A stretch of DNA of 24,912 bases from Coptodactyla brooksi (lineage: Eukaryota; Arthropoda; Insecta; Coleoptera; Scarabaeidae). The stretch is from contig JAWQRM010000283.1 of NCBI GenBank assembly GCA_033557675.1, positions 1-24,912 on the forward strand, given 5' to 3'. A program made the position numbers and the translations under genes. Shown here one piece after another: positions 10,011 to 18,600 of the stretch; position 1 is the first letter of the stretch; each line of letters begins with the position of its first letter. A model generated the notes under the pieces. The model searched no databases. It saw nothing but the letters and a program-made list of their open reading frames with translations, and had not been told where the DNA came from.

Positions 10011-10505
10011 CAAATTCGTCAAACGATTTTTAGCTATAATTCTTTACGTACGGTATCGTTTTCAAATTGATTCTAGAACGAGACTGTCACGTCAACAAAC
10101 CGACGTTATCTTATCGTTTATTCGAATGGTACACACGTCTTTATCGTTTAATATAAATATGGCTTCATTGATTACTAAATGAGGAGCGTCTTATAACCTC
10201 AGGCGACACTGTGTTTAGTTAAAGGAATCATTAAATGCTAACTGATCCGTTAGTGGTATGACATTTTCTATTTACCTCGCATACAAAGTGTGCAAACATA
10301 AAATTCCGATCGTAAATTCAATTTTCTATCAATGCCAACCAGCTTAGGAAAAAATATAAATCACGTGGTGCTGGAATTTCGTAAGTAAATATTAATGTAT
10401 GTGAAATATTTACTTAATGACAAGTCCACACAGAGCACTAGCATGAGCACTAGCATTAGCATGAATTAGAGAGCATTTAGTCTCCAATAAAGGTTTTATA
10501 TTTGT
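10010..10505. other. Satellite-free AT-rich island with small repeats
   Basis: No gene is recognised. It contains CTTATCG/TTATCTTATCG GATA-type motifs near 10,110-10,145, a perfect hairpin TAAGTAAATATT / AATATTTACTTA (10,382-10,393 and 10,405-10,416, loop of 11 bases) and a tandem pair of GAGCACTAGCAT (10,433-10,444 and 10,445-10,456) followed by TAGCAT. Confidence 0.5.
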
Positions 10506-10715
10506 TGTTTATGAATTGTTTATATTTTATCCTGTATTTTTCTAACTAGTTAATACAATTTCCCCAAACTTTCAGCAAATATAACCAAAGAATTAATGAA
10601 ACATTCTACAAAAGATCATAAAAATTAATCAAACAGTTTTTGAGAAATTCGCAATCAAAGTAGACCAGAAACTTTTACTAAAAGTAAGTTTTATATTTTA
10701 CTTATTTTTATAGAG
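10505..10715 (+). repeat. Satellite monomer, plus orientation
   Basis: About one unit with TATTTTATCCTGTATTTTTC, TTTCAGCAAATATAACCAAAG, CAGTTTTTGAGAAATTCGC and TTTTACTAAAAGTAAG landmarks, truncated on the right. Confidence 0.75.
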
Positions 10716-11426
10716 ATGTGGTCTATTTCTGCTATTGGTAAAACGATAAAATCTGTTTATCTCTTTGTAAAAAAAAATGCTGACAATGTTCTTCAAGTCT
10801 ACAAATTTAGTGAGAAAAGGATACTTGATGCGAACGAGGGTTCGCTTGGACTTAATTTGCACTTTCGCAAGTCAATTGCAAATGGAATTAAAAACAAGAA
10901 TGCTTTCTTAGACGATGGATATTCGTTTTTGTCCTTTAACTTTTTAGTACATTCAATTTTCAATTCTCCAATCCAAGATAGTTCCATCCGAGTTTCGTTC
11001 TTACTTAGGGTTCCAAGAATATTCTCCAAAATGCGTTTCTTATGCACAGAAATTCAGAAGTCTTCTACAAAAGATTCAATTCAGCAAGCATTGTAGTTGT
11101 GCTGCAAAAAAAATCACTATTTTTAACATGGCTATCAAGTGTTCATCTAGTATAAACTTACCTAATCTTTCACTGCAGGTAATAGTAGCTCTTCGTCGAT
11201 TGTATGAACTTTCCCACACTTTAACTATTCTTAATTTCACAGAAAAAGATGTTTCCACTGCTTTCTGAGTATTGCCGGGTAAACAACACAAGAATTTTCT
11301 TTGTGCCTTTCATTTCAGTCAATTTTCCAACGAAATAATCTTTAGGTTTGTTTCTAGCATTGAATGATTCGTACTAAGGCTACCTTTCAACAATAAGGGT
11401 TTCATGCTTTGGTTTGAAAATCAATG
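10716..11426. other. Unassigned stretch, possible old transposon coding sequence on minus
   Basis: The plus strand has a 126-codon ATG frame (10,716-11,096). The minus strand has overlapping frames at 11,047-10,799 (82 codons, RILENILGTLSKNETRMELS) and 11,291-11,076 (71 codons), with NARNKPKDYFVGKLTEMKGT upstream in another frame. A good splice donor, TTAG followed by GTAAGT, lies on minus near 11,160. The minus pieces look like a broken protein with frameshifts, perhaps a transposase, but I cannot place the family. The plus frame shows no domain and may be chance. Confidence 0.3.
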
Positions 11427-11678
11427 GCCATAAATCCAACATTTTCTTTACAACTTTTTGTATTTGGGAAAGAATTTTCTCATCTCCACTAACCAAGAAT
11501 TCTTATTGAATGAATATTAACAAAATTTCACAAGCCCTCGATTGATGTATCACAATATAGGACAACAAAAATAAGAAAAATGTTCTTCCGTACTAATTTC
11601 TGTATGTTTTAAAGAAAGAAATCTTACGCAAGATATGTTGCCTATTTAGTTATAGTATTCAACTTTTATAGTGTCAAA
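11427..11678. repeat. Direct repeat, copy 1
   Basis: It shares long stretches with 11,829-12,100, including AATTTTCTCATCTCCACTAA, CCAAGAATTCTTATTGAATG and ACAAAATTTCACAA. The copies are about 400 bases apart and differ by scattered substitutions and small gaps. No coding is seen. Confidence 0.8.
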
Positions 11679-11828
11679 AAAAGCCGTAGTAACGCTCCTA
11701 CGCTTGTCATTGTAATCCATCATTATTTATACACTATATATATCTATTACTACTTATACATACACGTCAATACCAGAAAGAGATCAGTTATAAGGATTAA
11801 CATCCCACAATCTGAAGTGTTTGTGGGA

Positions 11829-12100
11829 TGACCATAAATCCAATATATTAATATGTAGTCAAAATTATTTCAGTACAACTTTTTGTACTTTGGAAGGAAT
11901 TTTCTCATCTCCACTAACCAAGAATTCTTATTGAATGAATATTGACAAAATTTCACAAACCCTTTGTTAGTGCATCATATATAGGACACCAAAAATAAGA
12001 AAAAAACAAGGTTCTTCCATACTGATTTCTATATGTTTTAAATGAAGAAATTTTGTACAAAATATTTCGCTTGTTTAGATGTAGTATTAAACTTTTGGAT
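11829..12100. repeat. Direct repeat, copy 2
   Basis: Second copy of the 11,427-11,678 unit. The spacer between the copies contains TCCCACAATCTGAAGTGTTTG followed by TGTGGGA, a small foldback, and an inverted CGTAG / CTACG pair near 11,685-11,702. Confidence 0.8.
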
Positions 12101-12279
12101 ATGAGAATTGTACCCATCAAATCGATTCATTCATTTTGTATTTCATATTTTTGTGATCTTTTGATTGACACCGTTTTGTCTTGAATTTTAAAGTCATTTA
12201 ATGACAGTCATTAAAAATTTTACAATGAAAATAGTAAAACCATTTTTTTAATATAACACCCAAAAATGCTTAATTTCTT

Positions 12280-12430
12280 CTTTGTTCGGTAGAGTTCTAA
12301 AAAAATAACAATTGGAAAGCGTACCCCTTCACAATATATTTCGGATAAATGCACTTTTTGTTTAATAATGACTAGGGCCACGTTCTACTAATTTTTGAAT
12401 ATTATTCGGATGTAAGTCTTTTGATTAGTG
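12280..12430 (+). repeat. Diverged partial copy of module X
   Basis: TTCTTCTTTGTTCGGTAGAG, AAAGCGTACCCCTTCACAAT, GGATAAATGCACTTTTTG and TTCTACTAATTTTTGAATATT correspond in order to the first part of the copies at 6255 and 13,065. Confidence 0.65.
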
Positions 12431-12464
12431 TTCATAGTTTCGTATTTCACAGTTCATGTTATCC

Positions 12465-13060
12465 TTTATAACCTATATAGCCTAGTTACTTCAAATTTTC
12501 AGGAATTGCAACTAAAGAATTGGTAAAATTTTCTATAAGAATTCATGAAAACTAATCAAACGATTTTTGAAAAATTCGCAATCGAAGTTGATCACAAACT
12601 TTTACTAAAAATATGATTTATATTTTATCCTGTGCTGTTTCAAACTAGTTAATACAAATTCTCCAAAATTTCAACAACTGTAACTAAAGAAGTGATTCAT
12701 CATATCCTCCATAGTTTAAACTAGTTACTGCAAATTTTCCAAATTTTCAGTAAGTGTAAGTAATTGATAAAAGTCTACAAAAAAATGAAGAAAATTCATC
12801 AAATACTTTTTCAGAAATTCGCAATAAAAGTTGATCGGGAACTTTTGCTAAAATTATGTTTTAGGTTTTATCTTTTTCTCAAAAATTTTCAGCAAGTATA
12901 ACTCAGGAATTGATAAAAGTCGCTACAGAAAGTGACGAAAATTCATCGAACACTTCTTGGGAAATTGTCAATCAAAGTTGATCAGAAACTTTTACTGAAA
13001 AATGTGCTTTATATTTTATTCTATATGTTTCTAACTAGTTATAATTAGTTAGCACATTTT
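12465..13060 (+). repeat. Satellite monomers, plus orientation
   Basis: About three to four degenerate units, for example TTTTACTAAAAATATGATTT near 12,600 and TTTTACTGAAAAATGTGC near 12,990. The left half closely follows 5870-6250, including CTAGTTAATACAAATTCTCC, so satellite and module were copied together. Confidence 0.75.
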
Positions 13061-13064
13061 CTTC

Positions 13065-13700
13065 TTTGTTTGACAAAATTCTAAAGAAATATTAATTTAT
13101 AAAGCGTATACAATACGCCTACACATTATATCTGGCATAAATGCCCTTTTTGTTTTGATAATATCTAATAATCGTTGAACATTATTAGGATGTAACTGTT
13201 TTGACTACAATGCAGCATCTTTGGAAATGTCCAAAACTTGACTGATATTTTCCTTTCTGGTTATTTTAGCTTCTTGGTACATTCATTTCTATCAGAAATG
13301 CTTACAAACATTGCTTTTTTGAACTGACAATAATTTTTTATAACAATCAGCTTATAGCTAATGATAAGCATGATAAAATGATAAGGTACAGTCGCCTTAT
13401 CGCTGGGTACTTAATATCAACTAGTTTAATGTTTAACATGCTTAACTAACCAATTAAGCTGCTGGAAATTTAGTCCTGCTGAAAATTCCTATAAAATGTT
13501 GCTAGTGACATATAAAGTTACCCGCTGCAGGTAACAGTTTCTGAAAATTGTTGAAACTTGTAGTAAATGTAACTAAAGAATTGGTAAAACTTTGTGCAAA
13601 AAATCATAAAATTATATCAAACAATTTTCGAGGTTCTCGAGAAGTAGCCTGACTTTGTCCTGCTGAAAATTTCGATAAAGTGTTGCTAGTGTAGTTTTTC
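13065..13700 (+). repeat. Dispersed module X, most complete copy, with satellite fragment
   Basis: It runs from TTCTTCTTTGTTTGACAAAA through AAATGATAAGGTACAGTCGC and GTTACCCGCTGCAGGTAAC to CGAGGTTCTCGAGAAGTAGC. It joins in one copy the parts seen separately at 6255-6675 (direct) and 5400-5870 (inverted). A satellite piece at 13,555-13,625 (AACTAAAGAATTGGTAAAAC and CAAAAAATCATAAAATT) is embedded in it. Confidence 0.75.
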
Positions 13701-13806
13701 GAGGGTTACAACAATTCAAACATTAGATTTGGAAGAGTTTTAGTGGTCAAATTTGGTGTGGAAAAAGTAAAGATGTTTTAATTTATTAATATAATTTTTT
13801 TTTAAT
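13628..13806 (+). repeat. Direct repeat upstream of Chd64-like exon, copy 1
   Basis: It begins CGAGGTTCTCGAGAAGTAGC, continues with AAAGTGTTGCTAGTGTAGTT and GGTGTGGAAAAAGTAAAGATG and ends in a T run. Copy 2 is at about 14,068-14,243. Confidence 0.85.
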
Positions 13807-14067
13807 CCAATATTTATTATTTCAAGTCCCATATTTATTATTTCAACAAAATAACAAGATTTAAGATGTTGAATGCTGCTTTTGGATTTGAAGAGTTAAA
13901 AGAATCCTACTTTTTTGTGGGCAGAAACATGAAGGTAGACATACATAATGCTAATATAATAACTTTGCTTAGATTAGTCGACTTAAATAATTATTTAAGT
14001 CGGTACGTAATACAACTAGTTAAATGCTTAACATCAACAATTAAGCTAGTTCTTAAAGTGTGTATCT

Positions 14068-14243
14068 TGAGGTTCTCGAGAAGTAGCCCGATTTTATCCT
14101 ACTGAAAATTCCGATAAAGTGTTGCTAGTGTAGTTTTTCGATGGTTACAAAACAATGCAAAAATTAGATTTGGAAGTGGTCAAATTTGCTGTGGAAAAAG
14201 TAAAGATGTTTTAATTCTTTAATATAATTTTTTTTTTAATTCG
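14068..14243 (+). repeat. Direct repeat upstream of Chd64-like exon, copy 2
   Basis: It is collinear with 13,628-13,806. The repeated block is wider than this: a second shared stretch, TTGCTTAGATTAGTCGA with nearby TACTTTTTTGTGGG / TACTTTTTGGGGT, occurs at 13,860-13,982 and 14,410-14,611. The local structure is therefore a tandem duplication of roughly 440-630 bases just before the coding exon. Confidence 0.8.
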
Positions 14244-14651
14244 ATACAATATGAAGAAAACGAAAGGCCAGGGAATTCCTATAGTTCCACATTTAGTGGG
14301 ACTATACGGGACTAAGCAGTGAGAAAGCATAGAAGGAAGTCTGAAGGATTTCTGGAAGAAGTAAATCCAGAGCTCATCTCGATTTACGTTTCAGAACAAA
14401 TAATAGAAATTCTACTTTTGGATTCTACTTTTTGGGGTAGAAAAATTAAGGTGGAATGGGCAGAAAGAATTGAAAGATAAATATAGGAAACAGTGGGCCA
14501 TAACAAATAATTTTAGAAGAAACAAAAAGACACATGTTAGAAATGACAATACAATAATAACTTTTATGCATTAATTCATAATTAGGAGTTAAGTTTGCTT
14601 AGATTAGTCGATTATTTTATGCCACCACTGACATCTCATATTCTGTTACAG

Positions 14652-15227
14652 ATAAACGCGAAATACAGCGAAGAATTGGCACAAGAATCGCTGGAATGGG
14701 TAAGGGAATTGACTGGCGAAGACATAAACGTAACCGGGGACATGGACAACTTCTACGAGGTACTCAAAGACGGCACCCTGCTGTGCAGGCTGTCCAACTG
14801 CATCCAGCCGGGCATCGTGAAGAAAATCAACGTCTCGAAGATGGCTTTCAAGTGCATGGAGAACATCAATGCTTTCTTGGAGGCGGCTAAGAACCTGGGG
14901 GTGCCGACCCAGGAGACTTTCCAGACGGTCGACCTGTGGGAGAGGCAGAACTTGAATTCCGTCGTCATTTGCCTGCAGTCGCTTGGGCGCAAGGTAAAAT
15001 TTGTTAGGGGAATAATTCGAAAGGACAATTTTAAAGTCGCGATAAATTATTTCCAGGCTGGTAATTTCGGAAAGCCGTCCATCGGACCAAAGGAGGCCGA
15101 GAAGAACGAGAGGCACTTTTCAGAAGAAAAACTCCGCGCTGGAAATTCCATCATCGGACTGCAGATGGGCAGCAACAAGGGTGCCAACCAATCCGGAATC
15201 AATTTTGGAAACACGCGTCACATGTAG
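14652..15227 (+). CDS. Chd64: Transgelin/calponin-family protein, Chd64-like (5' partial)
   Basis: Two coding exons, 14,652-14,993 and 15,057-15,227, flank a 63-base GT-AG intron (AAG|GTAAAA, TTTCCAG|GC). They give 170 residues from INAKYSEELAQESLEWV to GINFGNTRHM. Residues 12-113 form a calponin-homology domain (LKDGTLLCRL, FQTVDLWERQNLNSV). Residues 145-161 (SIIGLQMGSNKGANQSG) form the single calponin-like repeat. Length and sequence pattern match insect Chd64, an actin-binding transgelin relative of about 188 residues, so roughly 18 N-terminal residues are missing. The acceptor TTCTGTTACAG sets the exon start, so the upstream open frame to 14,595 is intronic. The first coding exon was not found here. 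In Drosophila, Chd64 is reported to act with FKBP39 at a juvenile-hormone response element. Mp20 is a paralogue alternative. Confidence 0.88.
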   Translation: MNAKYSEELAQESLEWVRELTGEDINVTGDMDNFYEVLKDGTLLCRLSNCIQPGIVKKINVSKMAFKCMENINAFLEAAKNLGVPTQETFQTVDLWERQNLNSVVICLQSLGRKVKFVRGIIRKDNFKVAINYFQAGNFGKPSIGPKEAEKNERHFSEEKLRAGNSIIGLQMGSNKGANQSGINFGNTRHM

Positions 15228-15540
15228 AAAAGAGAAACAAAGCTGTTTATGAGAACATCGAACACTTTTCGAGGACTTTTCCGTAACTTAAATAGGATTT
15301 ACGTATTTAATTTAATACTCTCTCTCTCTCCCTATCTCTCTCTCTCTGTCCGTCTCTCAAATGACTACAAAATTATTGTTTCTTTCGTGAGAGATACAAC
15401 AGCACAAAGTGCCAATCATTCCCCAGACCGTGTTTGTTTTTTTTTCTTTACTTCTTACGCTTTACGTCTATTAAGAAAATTTGAATTATAGATATTTTTT
15501 TAATCGTCTGTTATATTTATGTGGTACTTATAATAATAAA
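15228..15540 (+). other. Chd64: 3' UTR of Chd64-like gene with CT microsatellite and polyA signal
   Basis: The stop codon TAG is followed by about 310 bases with a CT-rich microsatellite (about 15,318-15,358) and a canonical AATAAA at 15,535-15,540. The 80-codon frame at 15,249-15,491 lies in this UTR and is not supported. Confidence 0.65.
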
Positions 15541-15566
15541 CAGATAGTATATAGGAAATGCTTGGT

Positions 15567-15572
15567 TTTATT
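15567..15572 (-). terminator. Snup: PolyA signal of snurportin gene
   Basis: AATAAA on minus lies 27 bases after the inferred stop codon (15,601-15,599). It faces the Chd64-like polyA signal at 15,535-15,540, so the two transcripts probably end within a few tens of bases of each other or overlap slightly. Confidence 0.6.
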
Positions 15573-15598
15573 TGTCGTTTATAAATGACACGGTTACC

Positions 15599-15649
15599 CT
15601 AATGTTCCATGTCGGAAGTTTCTTCATTGTCTGGATGGCTATGATCCAT
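15599..15649 (-). CDS. Snup: Snurportin last short exon
   Basis: Acceptor TTCTGTTGCAG, then 17 codons reading MDHSHPDNEETSDMEH and a stop, in phase 0. The spacing of S-H, P-D and the final M-E resembles the human C-terminus, and a polyA signal follows at once. Too short to be found as an open frame alone. Confidence 0.7.
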   Translation of the reverse strand: MDHSHPDNEETSDMEH

Positions 15650-18600
15650 CTGCAACAGAATCGATAGGTTTTTCTTGTTAAATTAACAGTTTAACTCACG
15701 TCTCCACTACTATCGAGACCGGGCGCTTCCTTTCTCTTCTTCGCCTTCTTCGTCATGTAATCTTCCAAGTTGGTGTAAAATTTGGGCTTTTGTAAAAGAT
15801 ACGTGTCGTTCACAATGATATCCAACTGCTCCGGCAGCATGTAAGATTTCAACCAGCCGACCAAAGGGGTCAGTCCCGGAGTGTAAACACTGTCCTTGTG
15901 ATAAAATAAGATTCCGTCCACCGATAGTTCGGTGTCGTCGTGTTCCAAACGATACACATCAGAAAATGTATCGGAGATGCTTGCTCTCGTGGCACACTTG
16001 TGCAGTATGGCTTTAAATTTCTTTAAGTCCTTTACAAGTCTGGGATCCTCGCTGAGTTTCGATTCGATAAAATAAAATCGGAATTCCGCCTGAAAACGCA
16101 GTCCAAATTATCGTAATACTTCGCAATTCTGTAATACGGAAATGTTGCTGTTTACAGGCGTACTAACCTTCTAATTGTGGGAGTTGTAAGAAATGTATTA
16201 GCAGAACGTAAGAAGAAAAATAAAAATGTAAGTACATACTTCACTAAAACTATGTTTCGGTTTATAGTCAAAATGGTTACAATAAATAATGGTTCTGGCC
16301 CTATACCTGTGTCCATACTTTTTGACCTAATGGGTAAAAGTATAAGGTGCAGTAAAATCTACAGTAAAATATAATTTGTTAAGCTTTTTTAAAGTTCTTT
16401 GTTTGCTTTAAATTTTTTAGCTTCCATCTAAAAACTACAGCTTCACGTATAAGTAAAATTCGAGAAACATCCATAAAAATTTCTCCAGTGTTATTGCACA
16501 ATAAATAATTCTGTATGTCTCTTAATTTTCTTCATCATTTTTGCACAATTCTTCAATAATTTCTGTAATACTGAAGTTAGGGCTCTCTGTAGGTTCTCAT
16601 GACTACCAACAGAAGCATATTCATTTAAAGCCACAATTTCAAGGGCAAGGGGTATTTCTTATTCTTCATCAAACATTGTAGCTTCTTGGATGACATTAGA
16701 GAATCCGGTCTTGGAAAAACATTTCTTAACCGTAGCAGGAGATACCACATTCACTGCCAATGAACGTTAGAAGCCTTTTAATCAAAAGAATTCGGTAAAT
16801 CAATTTGAAATTCTGAAATTATTCCTTCAATCAGGGGCTGACAATGTGAAGTGGTGTTTGGCGGCAGGAAGACTAGTTTAAGATTTTCTAACATTTTCAT
16901 TTTATTCTAATGGTACTTTAGAACGTGACGTGGCGTTATCCAAGAAAAGAAGCACTTTTCTATTCTGTTTTTTCATTTTATTGTTAAATTTACGTAGCCA
17001 TCTCGTCATAATTTTCATTGTCATCCATGCCTTTTTATTAGAAACCCATTCTAAAGGTAATTTGTCGTGATTACCCTTAAAACAAAGATGATTTTTACTT
17101 TTTCCAATTATTAATGGATCTTCTTTCTCACCTTCCACATTTGCACACAGTAAAATTGTCAAATATTGTTTTGTTTCACCTTCTGCAATTATATTTATTT
17201 TGTCTTTTAGCGACAAACGTTTTCTTTTCAGTGAAATACTTAATTAGCAACCTTTTGAATACATAGATAACTTTAAACTAATCAAGTAACCGAAAGAACC
17301 TTTCGAAGAGGGAGAGAATTTTAAACTAACCGCAAGTAACTGAAAGACCACGTTATATGTACATATGTAAACTTGTAGAAATACTTACACATTAAATTTG
17401 GTGTCAAGACGTATTCGGGACTGAGTCATTGCACAAATATGAAATAATATTGGGTAAGGTTCGTTACCTCAGGTAGCTGTTAACACAGGTTTTACTTTAA
17501 TTAAAATCAACTTTATGAAACTTGCTGAATTTCGACCAGACATAAGCATGTTATTTAGTCAAAGCAGAAATAGCATATTATTAGTAGTAGAAAGATATAC
17601 CCAATTGCAAATCATTTACACTTTTCAAATTTTCATTTGAACAAAAGTAATAACTGTCTTGTAAAATTCTATAGAACCCAGATAATTATTCATTAATGTT
17701 AAGTAGAAACATTACAGCACATTTTTGATACAACTGAGTAATGTTAAAAGTTTTAGAACTAGAAGTTTTACTATTTTTCCTGGTTTAGAACTATGATACT
17801 CAAAACTAATTTTTATAGCAAACAATATTCTTCTACCACCTTTGGTTACTATATTCTAAACAATTGATGGCAATAAATTTACATATTCCTTGCATATCTG
17901 TATATATATGATATGCAAGGAATATATAATTACTTACACTATCTCAAAAAGGGATATTGTGGTAATAATACTCTTTTGGCTGTTATTTTATATTTAGGCT
18001 TCACTAGTATCGATTATTTAAATAATCATCCTCGGAAGCCTTTGCAATTATAAAGAAATATCCTTAAATTGAATCAGAAATATAATCTAGGTTTATAGTT
18101 AGTAAATTAGATATTGAGATCTTTTGTATTTGTTGAATACTGTACTGAATATCAGTTTTAAGTTCAGGTTTTTCTAAAAGACTTTAAAATATTTTGTTAT
18201 TTTTGTTATTTGTTATCTATTCCTAAGAAAATCCTGACAAAAATGACAACGCATTAAAACCTCCAAGACGTAGAAAGTAAGTCCATTATAATATACAAAT
18301 TATACTTATTAAATACAGAATTGTCACAATATTATATCAAAAAGGTTTGGACATGCACCAAAATGATAGAAAACCGTATAATGATGGACAAACAAACTAC
18401 ATTGTGGACAAACGAAATCAGAAATCAAGTACAAACAAAAAACAAATCATGGACAAATAGCTAAAAATAGATCAACATAAAATTGTTAATTATATAGACC
18501 AGAAGATGCACATCGTACATGACTTTCTCTTACCTTGCCCCTGATTTAGATATAAAAAAATATTTGTACAAAAAATGTAGAACTGATGTATAATAATTAA

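Noticed and set aside
9880..10182. 100-codon frame in the satellite array
   Set aside because: Its first 40 codons are satellite monomer, and the frame begins with a non-ATG codon.
10716..11096. 126-codon plus-strand ATG frame as a real gene
   Set aside because: No domain or membrane pattern is seen, minus-strand frames in the same place look at least as protein-like, and it starts at a satellite edge. Kept only as an unassigned stretch.
14595..14651. N-terminal extension MLRLVDYFMPPLTSHILLQ of the Chd64-like protein
   Set aside because: It starts with TTG, ends at a good splice acceptor, resembles no transgelin N-terminus, and its first part is a copy of the upstream repeat.
14646..15116. 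Antisense frames of 156 and 91 codons over the Chd64-like exons
   Set aside because: They are mirror frames of a conserved coding exon and have no independent similarity.
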